Assembly (NCBI RefSeq): GCF_035046485.1
Contig: NC_085137.1
Coordinates: 129,081,703-129,145,702, forward strand
Direction: 5' to 3'
DNA length: 64,000 nucleotides
From: Aedes albopictus
Taxonomy: Eukaryota > Arthropoda > Insecta > Diptera > Culicidae
Part shown: positions 21,771 to 32,433 of the stretch, one piece after another
How positions within the stretch are numbered: the stretch's first letter is position 1
Layout of the letters: each line of letters starts with the position of its first letter
The notes under the pieces: model-generated
Database searches by the model: none
Seen by the model: only the letters and a program-made list of their open reading frames with translations
What the model was told of the DNA's origin: nothing
Program-made: the position numbers and the translations under genes

Positions 21771-22158
21771 TTCGCTTGTGTTTTCTTCTCCAGTTTTTTT
21801 TTCTCTGTTTTGTCCTCTTTGTGTTACCAAGCTGCTCCTGGCCATCCGGAAGACCAAGTCCCACAACAAGTTGGTACCAGCACCACAAGGCACCGAATAC
21901 GCTAGCAAGATGTGATTCACCCCCGGATGAGCTGCAGTGAAACCTTTGGCCCAATCCTTACCCTGTCCATCCCTCAAAATGTGACCTTCTAACCTCGAGC
22001 TGCCACGAGTACCCTGGCTTCCACCCATTACTAACAGATATCATTAAAAAGTTATTACTATGTATAGTGTATACTATTAAGTACAAAAAAAGATCTTCGG
22101 CTCCGTAAAGCGTTATACGCAATTGAGCCCCAAATAAATGAACTAGATAAAAAAAAAA
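21771..22158 (+). other. I-clade 3' UTR and A-rich end
   Basis: A pyrimidine-rich start (TTCTTCTCCAG, TTTTTTTTCTC) leads to a CAAATAAATGAAC block and then a terminal run of A (about 22149-22159). The AATAAA-like block just before the A-run is the likely polyadenylation signal. Confidence 0.6.
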
Positions 22159-22170
22159 ATTAGATTTGAG

Positions 22171-22983
22171 TATTAGATTTGATGTAATGAGCTGAGTTTT
22201 TGTATGATGAGAGGGTCAGTTCTCCGTTTCTGCAGGGGAATGGTGCTGAAAGCGCGGGTATTAGAATTTCTTGCCTGGTTTGGTGCTGTTTGAGCAAGGC
22301 TTTGGATAACTATGTTGTTTATGTTGCAAGAAATGGAGAAAACAACAACACTTGCCCACAGTTTTGCTTAAACAGCGTCAAGTTGGTCAGGGAATCATAA
22401 TACCCACCCACGCTTTTTGCACCATTTCTTTGCAGAGGCGGAGAGTTGACCTTCTCACCATGCTGAAATTCAGCTCATTACTACAAATCTAGTTCTTCAC
22501 CGATCTGTCCTATTGCTCCAATCTTGGAAAATTGCCGGAACATCCTGGAGAAATTTAGGGTAGAATATGGAAACAATCTTGTGATAAATCCTGGAAGGCA
22601 TTCTGAGAAGTTTCTTCAAAGGTGATTTTCTTAATGGACTTCAGCTCCCAGATTCATCCGCGTTTACCTGGAATTTGCAGGCTTGCATCATCTCGTCAGC
22701 CTGTCGGAAATATCTGCTAGATCTAGGAGTCCTTCTCTTTTTCCTTCAACACGGTTATACAAATTATTTCTGGATAACTTGCTTTTTGAATAAATATCCG
22801 GATGAATCTTCACCGTCTTCATAGAGCCACAAGAATCAAGTAAGAGCCCTCGACATTACGGGAAAAATATTTGTTTTGACAGTTCATACTACAAACATGT
22901 AGTAAAAATCATTTTTAAACGAAGTAAACGCTGCATATTCGAATCGACTTTATACATAATTCACCAACATATGTAGTAAACTC
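22171..22983. other. Non-coding flank
   Basis: No gene is seen. A weak TCCTGGA/GAAATTT-type short repeat at 22.52-22.62 kb resembles 15.97-16.03 kb, before the I-clade insertion. Confidence 0.4.
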
Positions 22984-23037
22984 TCTCCAGTTCGATTCCC
23001 GTTCTGGTCGGGAAATTTTTCTCACTCCCTGGGCACA
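22984..23037 (+). mobile_element. Fragment of Feilai-like SINE
   Basis: A B box (GTTCGATTCCCG) followed by TTCTGGTCGGGAAATTTTTC and CTCCCTGGGCAC matches the segment after the B box in the 3.98-kb SINE. The A-box half is missing. Confidence 0.6.
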
Positions 23038-23049
23038 CCCGGTCACCCA

Positions 23050-23680
23050 GTGAGATATTTTCGATATCGTATGCAATATCGATTTGTTCTGAATCGATGG
23101 CGATCGCTATTAAAAGAGATAGAGACAATTCACACCGTCTTCAGCCAGAGGCTGCACAGACTGAACACATTACTTACACTAGACAACGGACAACACAGAA
23201 CACCCAGTGAGCATTTCGACGGCGGCAGACCCAGCGTGCATCAGTGTGCTATAGAATTTCGTCCGGGTGCCAGTTCGCGCGCGTCTGCTTCGGTGGTTCG
23301 ATTTTTTTTTTCCTTTTCAATTTGGTTTCCGAAGTGAGCATTTCGACGGCGGTGAGTGTGCGGTGGACGCGTCGTGGTCGTGGATCGAGTCGGTTCCGAA
23401 ATTTTTGCTTCTCGTCGCGCTAGTTCCCAATACACTTTTAGTTGATAATAAATATTTTCTTTCATTTTTTGCATTTACACAAAAGAGTGAAAAGTGTTAG
23501 TTCGGGCTCGCCGGTCGAAAAATCCGAGCGCCGACAAGTGAGTCGCGTTCAGTGTATTTCTGTGTGGAATAGACCAAAGGTTTCTGCTCCCTAGTGGAGT
23601 GGAGACGCGCGATATAATTTTCATTTTGGCTAGTTTTTGCGTCGAAAAGTGGTCGGTTGTTAACGGCGGTTTGTGTATAT
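23050..23680. other. GC-richer island with a duplicated 20-mer
   Basis: AGTGAGCATTTCGACGGCGG occurs at 23206-23225 and 23333-23352. CpG content here is clearly above the neighbours. This could be the 5' region of a retroelement or a host promoter or first exon. Reading frames here (for example 23050-23337) show no known domain, so I make no gene call. Confidence 0.35.
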
Positions 23681-23689
23681 TGATCCATT

Positions 23690-24010
23690 GTCAAATCATA
23701 TCACCAACCATAGGTGACTCCCGGACTGACAATGTACCTTACCCTACTAACAAAAAAATCCTTCCTGAGACAAACGTGGAGATGCAGCGATTCGCGGTCT
23801 TTATAACAACGCTTGTCTTACTAACATTCCCTCCCATCCTCGATGACCGTAAGGACGTGGCCGGTGCCGTTATTGACCCTATTAAAGTTGAGAGCTCTCG
23901 ACCTGTGTACATTGAGAAAAGTAAGCTAGTCCTAAGCCCTATTCATTGGTTCCTTGTGCAATTTCGATTGTTCTGGTCAATCACGGAGTAGCAACTACGA
24001 ATTGTGCGGT
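23690..24010 (+). repeat. Copy of the 3' module of the 60.7-61.4-kb SINE-like element
   Basis: Landmarks shared with 61.11-61.40 kb are GGTGACTCCCGGACT-like, AAGGACGTGGCCGGTGCCGT and CAATCACGGAGTAGCAAC. Here it ends in a short ATGCTC repeat (24013-24036). The tRNA-like head present in the other copy is not seen. Confidence 0.55.
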
Positions 24011-24195
24011 CATCTATGCTCATGCTCATGCATGCTCATGTATTTGCGAGCAAGGACCTCGTGGGAAATCCTAGGGAAAAAAATCATGAATGAGATTCTG
24101 CTGGTTTTTTTAGCGGAAGCTTCTCCGAGGACTCAGATGGACTATTTGAGGGAATTAATTGAGGTGTTAATATTAAAACAAATAGGTACAAACAA

Positions 24196-24258
24196 AAAGA
24201 TCCCGAGATGAACTAGCCTAGGGCCAAAAATCTACCGGATCCACGTTAGTACAGATAC
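24196..24258 (+). mobile_element. 3' end fragment of the 5.0/44.1-kb SINE family
   Basis: CCCGAGATGAACTAGCCTAG, then GGGCCAAAAATCT and TTAGTACAGATA, match the tails of those two SINEs. The tRNA-like head is absent. Confidence 0.65.
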
Positions 24259-24259
24259 C

Positions 24260-24768
24260 TATATAAGACGTCCAAAGAATTTGGTCGAGTTCAGTATTTC
24301 AGATCTCTCGATGATGGATTTGCAAAGGAAAACGTTGGCAAACATTTTTAAAGAATTTAAAAAAAAAAAAAACGATACTGGAAAACTTTCAATCGGCTTC
24401 TGGGAAAAATTATTGCAAAAACTGAAGAAATCAATTAGTAGAATGCAGGCTGATTTGTGGAGAATTTTCTGAATTCTTGAAAAAAGTTAAAACAGTTTTG
24501 GAAAATACTTTTTCATGGACACTCGTTTTGTTCATTTGCTTAAGCATTCGGTGTTCGTTCCGGAATATTCTTATTCAAGAATACCTGAATGTTTCAGATT
24601 CGAGAATGGAGTATATTTCTAATGGAATGTCAACTTTATGATGTTGGCGTTGGAACTATCCTATGGAAGGTGAGGTCCGATGAGAATAGGAAATTTATAA
24701 ATGTATTAGTAAAATAAACATCTTCTTTTCACTCAAAAAAAAAGTTGAATAATTCTACAGTGTACAGT
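24260..24768. other. AT-rich spacer
   Basis: No feature beyond short frames. A TATATAAG string at about 24261 near TTCAGT could mimic a promoter, but nothing coding follows. Confidence 0.35.
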
Positions 24769-25185
24769 GTACAGTGCAGGCCCCTGGCATGAATGAAATT
24801 TATCGTAGCCAACATCTAACTGCCTTATACTCATATTCGTACAAATTGAAACGAGCGTGTAATCAACAAACGCAGCTTTTGTTTGATGTTGTGAGCCACA
24901 CACGAAATCACATTCACAATGCGTGTTGGTTGGGTTGCTTTATTCAACTAATCGCATGCTCCTCTTACCGTACATTAATATTAAAGCGAGTTTGAAGTGT
25001 TTTGTGATCATAAGCGGTGGAAAAATGCTTTCAAAAACTGATCAACAAACCAAAATAAACGCTAAACAAAAAATTGTTGATGTTTTCGCATTTGACAGTG
25101 GGCGCTATTTATTAGCGCCCAGGACATCCTGTCTACCATGATTCCAATGCATTGATATAGGCCGTGTCAGGGGCCTGGTACAGTG
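24769..25185. mobile_element. 401-bp hAT-like MITE
   Basis: The element is 24777-25177, with GTACAGTG at 24769-24776 and 25178-25185 (8-bp duplication). The ends are CAGGCCCCTGGCA and the complement of TGTCAGGGGCCTG, so the inverted repeat is about 13 bp with one mismatch. There is no transposase. Duplication length and the CAGG-type end fit hAT. The target was itself a small TACAGTG repeat. Confidence 0.72.
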
Positions 25186-26455
25186 TACAGAATCTACACA
25201 TAACAAATTCAATGCTAATCATGGAATGTCAGTAAAGGCATTTGTAAATCGAAACCCACACCAGACCCAGGAACATAATCATTATTTAATCGTTTGGCGT
25301 CGTAATGCAATTAGAGCGCCATCGAGCGAACGTCAAGCGACAGTTAAAACAATGGGAAAATAATTTAGGCCTAACCTCGATTTAGATCAAGATAAATTTC
25401 ATCAACGACACCGACACCTATTTTACCTACAAACAGTCGGTCGCTGTTGGTTCTGGGTACCGGTACCGCTGTGCATACACCGCTAAATACCCTTGACATG
25501 ACAAGGGGACAAAATACTCGAAAAATTAGTATAGGGGCGAACGGGGACATCAGTGTTGTACACCCAGAGAACACGCACCGAACTGAAACCGAGCCCGAAC
25601 CGAAATTAAGATCAATTTGATCCGATATTGTGTCGAGAGCGCGCGAAAATTTTCCGCTGGGCAAGCATGCCTCTTGGTTGCGATGTGAAGCACCCGTCAC
25701 CGCCCGCTGGAGCGGAAGGGAAATTAGATTTAACCACCATCCAAATTCATTTCCATTGGCCCTCTATAGAGAGGATGGACAACTCTCGGCCAGATCAAAA
25801 AGATGGCGGCCAGATCAGAGTACTGGCGGCTTCGACGCGGTGGGCCCACGGCGGATTTAATTGCGTGTGATTCTGGAACTAATTTCATCATCTAATTCGT
25901 AGATATTAAAAAACCAACTGAACATCAGCGCAGCGCCGCAGCGCCAAACACAAATCCCAAATGCAAATGCCGCACTTTGGCCGGAAAATGGAGCGTGTAA
26001 TTAACAAAACTCAATTTGAAAAGTGAGTTTTAATTGCGCCAGAGCTGGATAGTGTTGTCGGAGAAGAAAGATGTTTCCCTGCGTGAAGAGATGATTCGAG
26101 ATTAGATGGGATTGAACGTTTGTATTTGGGTAAGAAAAGTTTAGTACTGCTGGAGTTGAATGTGCATATCGACTGGTAAAAATGCATTTATGCAATTCTG
26201 TGTTATAATTTCTGTTTTATATAACTAATTTTGATATCATAATGGTCATTTTTTCCGAACTGGTTCATTATGCAACAGAAATGAGTTGCACAATGAAAAA
26301 TAGTTGCATAATGTTCATAATGCAACTCGGCGAACCTCGTTGGATAAATGTAAGACTCGTGCTGAAAAAAATAACTTTTTGCAACTCATTACATAAATAA
26401 CTATTACACAACAAATTATGCTTTGGTTTTTGTATTGAACGTTTCGTCACGAGCG
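25186..26455. other. Non-coding stretch, probably host unique sequence
   Basis: 25.3-26.0 kb is GC-richer than its surroundings but has no recognisable exon. 26.2-26.45 kb has several TGCATAATG/GCAACTC motifs, possibly a decayed MITE. Confidence 0.35.
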
Positions 26456-26461
26456 CCTTTC

Positions 26462-26625
26462 CTGGGCAACTGACCTACTGCAAAACTACGTAAGGGTTTC
26501 GGGTACGCTATCCAGTTCATTTGAATCTTGCCAAGGACAACGACTAGGTGATCGACTTTCATGCCGTCTCTTCAACATCACTCTAGAAGGTGTAGGGGGT
26601 TCTGGAGTAATTCACATCAGTTAAG
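26462..26625 (+). pseudogene. RTE reverse transcriptase scrap
   Basis: The plus-strand frame reads V-R-V-S-G-T-L-S-S-S-F-E-S, then L-G-D-R-L-S-C-R-L-F-N and L-E-G-V, the part of RTE polymerase just before the F-A-D-D box. The second half recurs at 40136-40180. It marks the old locus into which the Loa-like element inserted. Confidence 0.75.
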
Positions 26626-26759
26626 CAAGATGCATTCAAATGCATATAAAATGGCAATAATTTATTGTTTTAATGCATGCATTCATTGCAAGGGGACGTC
26701 CATAAATTACTTCACGCTTTGAGGGGGGAGGAGGGTTCAGAAAAGTGTGACGACCCATA
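26561..26759. repeat. Left ~199-bp direct repeat flanking the Loa-like element
   Basis: This matches 40136-40333 in direct orientation at roughly 90% by eye. It includes the RTE scrap, a spacer with TTAAGCAAGATGCATYCAAA, and the first ~75 bp of a GGGRACGTCCATAAATTAC MITE, where it stops abruptly at the Loa 3' end. Confidence 0.75.
26690..26759. mobile_element. Truncated copy of the GGGACGTCC MITE
   Basis: Only the left part of the MITE is present; the whole element is seen at 40267-40421. Truncation coincides with the Loa-like 3' end. Confidence 0.7.
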
Positions 26760-28153
26760 TCAGGTATCAGTAGGTCGGCTCCAGAGGCACGTTATCCTTT
26801 ATTTGGGAAAATTGTGCCATCGCCATGAACACGAGCCTATTCATCATTTACCTGACGGAGAAGGGAAGGAAAAAGCATAGGGCAGGGGAAAGGACAGGTA
26901 AGGGAATAGGATCGTCATACACGCATAAGCGTACCACAATGGGTTCAAACAGCGCCCTGAGAAAGGCACTATGATAACGCATAAAGCGTAAAGATAGCCT
27001 ATAGCTCTTTACCACAGTGGGTCAAAAACAGCAGAACGTCCGGGAGATTCAGGTTTCTGAAGTCAGTTTCACTTAATAAGTGTTTTCCGAGTACTCGGTA
27101 ACGCAGTTGCGCAAAAACTGAACAGTTACATATCAAATGATACGAAGTACCATAATCGGATTCACAGCTATCACAGGCAAATAAATCAGCTTGCTGAAAA
27201 TTCGCCATGTGATAACTGAGTCGGCAGTGGCCAGTCAATGCTTTGACCAGAATGCTGCAATTCTGCTTTGACAGATTTGGTAGATACTTTGCAACCCCTA
27301 GAGATGGCTCAATACAATACAATTAGGTTTGACGACATGACTCCAAACTATTCCAGTATTGTCTGTGTTGAGTAGCAGCCCAGGTGTGAATCTGAAGCTT
27401 TACCCAACACTTGGATACCGGAATAGCTAGCTCAGGGCCAATGAAGTCATGTGATGATCCAGTGCGAGCTAACTCATCAGCCAATTCATTTCCAGCGATG
27501 GAAGAATGGCCAGGTACCCATACAAGGTGAACAGCGTTTGCTGAATTCAGCTCCTCGATTTGAGTTCGACAAGCGATAACTATCTTCGACCTGAAGTTGG
27601 CCGAATCAAGTGCTTTAATAGCAGCCTGGCTATCTGAACAGAAGTGAACAGAAGTATATTACTTTCCCCATTACGTGCTGCTGAAGTGCTGATGGCACTC
27701 CGCACATAAGAGCAAAGATTTCGGCCTGAAAAACGGTGCAGTATCTACCAAATGAATAAGACTGATGCAGCCTTAGCTCACGAGAATAAACACCAGCACC
27801 TGCTCGACCTTCGAGAAGGGAGCCATCAGTGTAACATACGATGCCGTCTGAAATACTTCTCTCCAGATAAATAGATGCCCACTTTCCCCAAGAAGGGAAT
27901 TTCGTGGAAAATGTCCTATATGGAAAATTACAAGCAATTGTAAGATCACTTGGAGCAAGAACAATTTTGTCCCAATTCACCAAAAGTGAAAACAACGAGG
28001 TGTGTGTTCACAGGAGTTTCCTCTAGTAGACTGAGTACCCGTAACCGGTAAGTGCAAGAAAGTGCTTCTTGTTTGAGATGAATGTGTAGTGGGGCAACGT
28101 CAAAGAGAACTTCTAGCGCTGCTGTAGGAGTTGAAGAGAACGCTCCAGACATC
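26760..28153 (-). pseudogene. Loa-like ORF2 C-terminus: RNase H, zinc cluster, 3' UTR
   Basis: Y-T-D-G-S-L-L-E-G-R-A-G-A-G-V-Y and F-Q-A-E-I-F-A-L are the first two RNase H motifs. The third (S-D-S-Q-A-A-I) is disrupted by a 10-bp tandem duplication at 27636-27655. The end holds C-x2-C-x8-H-x3-C and then the 3' UTR (26998-26760). An upstream segment (S-G-A-F-S-S-T-P-T-A-A-L-E) repeats at 31.6 kb as part of the target duplication of the L1-like insertion. Confidence 0.8.
28082..28153. repeat. Left 72-bp target duplication of the L1-like insertion
   Basis: This matches 31576-31647 with two differences that I can count. Both copies encode the same piece of Loa-like ORF2 on the minus strand. Confidence 0.75.
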
Positions 28154-28411
28154 CTATTTCGAGGAGCACCAGCGACGATACCGTTGCTGCAATTGGCCCG
28201 AAGAAAGCAGGACGGCGGGATGAACTTGCATCTCCCGAGCATGAAATGCAACTCGCTGATCATCAACAGGCACTTAACTGAGATCGATTCCCTTCCCTTT
28301 TATCAATCCTGTATAAACCAAGTCAATCCCATTCCTGCAAATGTTATCTCAAACCTTCCCTGCCTCAAACTTATCATAAGCCACCTCCCAAACCTGCCCT
28401 TCCAAATCCGT

Positions 28412-31013
28412 GTACACTAGGGCAGTTCAGACTTTAAACATGTTAAAAATTCAAAGCTCCCATATGTTCATTACAATCTTTGGTGCAAAACTAGAGTCCT
28501 GTCAAATTTTCAGCCATTTCTGTGGTGATTTAATGGTGGCCCAAAAGCAAAATAGGTTTATATGGGAATTACTATGGATTATTTTCGAAAAAGGTTCTCC
28601 ATGCTGTAGAACAATAACCCATGGATGAAGTCATAGGGTCAAAGCCAAATTGAATTCTTCAGATCTCAATGGTGAATGTTGCCGAAGACCGCAACTCGTT
28701 TCGACTCACAAGACAGAAGTTATTAATCAATATTCATCGATGCATGCTTGAACATAGAACCATAGTGATCCTGGCGTACAAAAAGATTAACAAAAACCAG
28801 GTAGAACGACGCGAACGTGAGAAATCTCAAAGACCAAAAACTGTTACATCGGGGAAAGCTAACATTCTACAAAAACAGCATTTGAAGGTAACGAAAAAAC
28901 TAACGAAACATTTATTCAATTTGATAACCTAGGTTTTATTAACGCATGTTCCTTTCCATGCTATTTTTCGTTTTCCTACAGCTTTCCCTACTGTGTGTGC
29001 GGTTTTAATTGATTCCTATTCTAATTTGGTTCTGTCGACATTTATCGATCAAAACTTTCTTCTCCGAGCTCGGTTAGTGTGTGGAGTTTAACGCATGCGC
29101 ATGGTTAATTTGATTGGCTTTGTCTACTCACGGTACCTTTCTAGCTGCTGATGAATGCCGCCGGCAAAGAAGAAGCGACGGCGTGGTGGTCGACGGACTG
29201 CTTGGCAAAGCAGAACGCTATTCTTAGCACATCCTCGCTAGTGGTATTGCGACGATTGCACCAAATGCGTACGGTGCGCGGCGGTTTGGAAAGTGCGCCT
29301 TTCTCGCTGCCGGTCGCTAAATGGACCGGATCACCGGCGCAGTTGCTTGCTGATGTTGATGACGATGGGGGTCGTCGATGGCTTCGTCGGTAAGGTGACT
29401 ACCACATGGCCGACGTGGCAAACGTGGGATTCCGGCCGCCTCCGGTGGTGAATGTTCCGATCACCGAAAAAGTTGCTTGATGGCGGATCTGACGATGGGG
29501 GTCGTCGGTGGCTTGGTGGGTACGGTGTCTACCTCATGAACACCGAACAAAAACGTGGTTTGGCCGCTCTGTCGGAACGGTTGTTCCCTTCCGGCTTTCC
29601 CCTCAAACCGGGACTTTTGAACGCTGAAGCGTGGGGTCGAGAGCGCGTTTGGCGAAAAAGGGACGGTGTGCCGAGCTTTCGGCCGTGGATCAAATCCTGA
29701 ATAAAAAGCCGTCGAACGGCTGTTCGACGCGTTTAACAAAAGTTTACTCCACACAACAAAAAATATCAATTACCTTTTTCTATTCACTAACACGCACACA
29801 CAAACTACTTGACCGCACTTAACCTTTGGCTTATGTTATTGAACTGGCTAACTAACGGAAAGGAACAAAAGTAACATTAATTTGATCTGAAGACTTCTCA
29901 CATTTTAAATCACATACTTAATTAAACACACCGCGACACAAGAACTTTAACACGCACTCCCGCCTCTTCCACGGTCCAGGTCAAAATGGACGAGTAGAAG
30001 TTCTGTTAGTCCTCAGATAAGGTCGGATTCCAAGACTTCGTGGCCGGAAATACGTAAAATTACCGAAGTAATTTTACGATCTTTTCAAACGACAATTCTC
30101 ATCAACCACGAATGAGAACCGAATAAATTGCTATCTCTTTCACTTTCATACCCATCTGAATGATCTGTATCGCTCCATCTATTTTTAAATACCCGATCCA
30201 ATTTTATCGAGAGAGTTCGGGCTTGAACATTGAACCTCGAGATTGTTCGGGTTTCGTGGTGTAGTGGATAGAACGGCAGGAATTTTATTTACATGTATTA
30301 GACTTGTGAAGGCGACTTGCATGCAAGTTGTAAGCGGTTTTGAAGTGCATGTCATTTCGAATGGTGACATTGAATATCGCAAAACATTTATAGTGAACTT
30401 TGGAATTTAGTACATTTGACACTGAAAACATTAAATTTGAATGAAAAATAAATTAACACGGATAATAAATTAACATTGAAGAACAAGAAAAATATTTAAT
30501 TTAATATACAATTTATGTACATTTTATATACATTTTATATAATTTATTGAATAAATCTTAAAATAATATTTACCAAAAAGTGACCATGCTACAATAGCTC
30601 GATCGACACGCTTGACACGCAATCATAGTATGCGTGTTACCTCCTTGCACACCTCGCAGAACATCGTGTATAAAGATGCGCCTGCGAGTGGGAATTTGTT
30701 TAATATCTTTTTACCCGATTGTCGAAATAAGTTCTGGTCTTCGGCAACATTCATCATTGAGATCTGAAGAATTCAATTTGGCTTTGACCCTGTGACTTCA
30801 TCCATGTGGTCATGCTCTACAGCGTGAAGAACTTTTTTCGAAAATTCTCCATAGTAATTCTTATATAAACCTATTTTGCTTTTGGGCCACCATTAAATCA
30901 CCACCGATTGGCTGAAAATTTGACAGGAATCTAGTTTTGCACCAAGGATTGTAATGAACATATGGGAGCTTTGAATTTTCAACATGTTTAAAGTCTGAAC
31001 TGCCCTAGTGTAC
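28412..31013. mobile_element. 2.6-kb foldback element with GTAC duplication
   Basis: The element is 28416-31009. Its ends are ACTAGGGCAGTTCAGAC and complement, flanked by GTAC (28412-28415 and 31010-31013). Inverted arms of about 350 bp (to 28765 and from about 30590) are closely similar. A shorter relative at 45891-46585 has the same arms joined by a small loop, so the 1.8 kb between the arms here is extra. There is no transposase. Confidence 0.75.
28770..30585. other. 1.8-kb cargo inside the foldback
   Basis: This is absent from the 45.9-kb relative. It has a GC-rich core (29.15-29.75 kb) with an imperfect duplication (29320-29405 and 29452-29540, unit spacing about 131 bp; both contain GACGATGGGGGTCGTCG). 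An AATAAA lies at 29700, and an AT-rich tail at 30.42-30.59 kb. TGTGTGGAGT at 29078 and ACTCCACACA at 29744 could be ends of a solo LTR, but I see no matching target duplication. A pol III A-box-like string sits at about 30255. Frames at 29151-29700 show no domain. Confidence 0.45.
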
Positions 31014-31516
31014 ACCCCTCCGCTGATCTCATCCATCGTCTCTTCGTAAATCAAACGGATAGACCCAAAGTTGAAAGCGATCATCCTAACTGTAACTGGT
31101 CTCGTGTATGGTTGAATATTTCGACGCGTGAGCTGCTATCTCCACAAAAATCTGCCCTTTACATGTGGGTTAACCAGAAAGTGCCATGCCGACGGCTTTT
31201 GTTCCGAATGCGACGAACGGATGGAGAACACTGTTTGCACTGCGCTGCTCCTAGCGAGACTATGGAACACAAATTTTTCAACTGTAGCAGAGTGCAAGGT
31301 GCGTGGAGGCTGTTACAACGACGGCTATTGGAGATGACTGGTCGACGACGTCCTTTTGTTTGCACCGAACTGCTGCGACCTTCTCTTGAATGGACTTCGG
31401 CAGCAGATAAAATAATGATATTAAAAACACTTGTGAGTTATTTTACATTCATTGAAAGCTCTAATGGTAGAATAGACGTAGACGCTTTACAATTTCATCT
31501 AGATGTCGAAGTTTAA
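31010..31516 (+). pseudogene. L1-like ORF2 C-terminal segment
   Basis: This is continuous in frame with 28154-28411 if the foldback and one GTAC are removed. It contains W-V-N-Q-K-V-P-C-R-R-L-L-F-R-M and a C-L-H-C...H...C zinc cluster, and it ends at TAA 31514-31516. The foldback splits the frame, so no product is expected. Confidence 0.75.
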
Positions 31517-31575
31517 CTAATTATGTATATAATCTTAAATAAGCAATCGACCAAATAAAACTTTTATAAAAAAAA

Positions 31576-31647
31576 ATGTGTAGTGGGGCAACGTCAAAGA
31601 GAGCTTCTAGCGCTGCCGTAGGAGTTGAAGAGAACGCTCCAGACATC
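31576..31647. repeat. Right 72-bp target duplication of the L1-like insertion
   Basis: See 28082-28153. It directly follows the A-run of the L1-like element. Confidence 0.75.
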
Positions 31648-32411
31648 GCCATTAAGCACATCCTTTGGAGATGGCCTAACTTTGATTGGACCGTTCTCAC
31701 TTCGCCCTTTTGCCACCACACAAGACATCCATAAGCCAATATTGGCCGAACCACAGTTGTGTAAATCCATTTGATATACTTGGGTTTTAGACCCCAAGTT
31801 GTACCAAAGGTTCGCCGGCATTGCCCGAAGGTCAATGATTCTGAACTCAACATGAGGTGTCCAGGAAAGCTTGGAATTACGAATGACTCCAACGTTCTTT
31901 ACCTGTTCGTTCACATTGATTTCAGAATCAAAGAGACGCGAAGGTCGAACGCCATTACGATTTCGCTTTTCCGTGAAAAGAACAATAGATGTTTTACTCG
32001 GATTTACCGAGAGGCCATATTGGCGACACCAACCCTCAACTACCTGAAGAGCGTTTTGCATCAGGTCGAAAAGGGTGCTGATGCACATACCGACTAACAA
32101 TGTTAGGTAGTCGTCGGCAAATCCATAAGTAGGAAAACCGCTATTATTGAGTTGCCTCAATAGCGTATCTGCTACGAGATTCCACAAAAGTGGTGATAAG
32201 ACTCCCCCTTGAGGGCATCCACAAACACTCAATTTCCTAATCGCAATGTCGAGAAGAGATGTCGGTTTATGAGCATTTGGTGAATCCAATTGGAAATCAT
32301 TGGAGATATACCATGACCCCGTGCGGCTTCCAATATGGCATCGAAAGGCACGTTGTCAAAGGCACCCTCGATATCTAAGAAAACACCCAAACAGGATTGC
32401 TTTTCAGCGAA
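31594..32411 (-). pseudogene. Loa-like reverse transcriptase core
   Basis: Minus-strand motifs in order are G-V-F-L-D-I-E-G-A-F-D-N-V, C-P-Q-G-G-V-L-S-P-L-L-W-N and G-F-A-D-D-Y-L-T, then V-N-P-S-K-T. A frameshift follows near 31900; downstream coding (Y-I-K-W-I-Y, R-P-I-L-A-Y-G) continues in another frame. A change of frame also occurs between 32417 and 32289. Upstream the coding is cut by the R1-clade insertion. Confidence 0.8.
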
Positions 32412-32433
32412 CAGCATGTTTTTTTTTTTTTTT

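Larger units (their letters stand above)
16063..22170 (+). mobile_element. Complete I-clade non-LTR retrotransposon
   Basis: The element body is 16075-22158. It is flanked by ATTAGATTTGAG at 16063-16074 and 22159-22170, the 12-bp target duplication. It has a 661-bp 5' UTR, two intact overlapping ORFs, a 388-bp 3' region and a terminal A-run. Gag with three zinc knuckles followed by endonuclease, reverse transcriptase and RNase H is the I-clade layout; MosquI-type elements of Aedes are the nearest known relatives I can name. The flanks contain extra 'attagatttga' copies, so the target was a small repeat. With both ORFs open it may be recently active. Confidence 0.88.
28154..31575 (+). mobile_element. 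L1-like non-LTR fragment, 5'-truncated, with nested foldback
   Basis: Plus-strand coding (28154-28411, then 31010-31516) is the C-terminal part of an ORF2: R-K-Q-D-G-G-M-N-L-H-L-P, then C-x2-C-x8-H-x4-C. It ends in a 3' UTR with AATAAA (31554) and an A-run (31568-31575). The long direct duplication on either side and the A-tail show target-primed insertion. Clade is uncertain; the G-G-x-N-L motif and C-terminal zinc cluster suggest the L1/Tx1 group. Confidence 0.7.

Noticed and set aside
22985..24010. A single long SINE joining the B-box fragment to the 23.7-kb module
   Set aside because: The B-box piece is Feilai-like and the 60.7-kb element's head is different, so I treat them as separate fragments.
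29151..29700. Possible gene in the GC-rich cargo
   Set aside because: Frames of about 80 codons have no recognisable domain and cover a duplicated non-coding-looking block.
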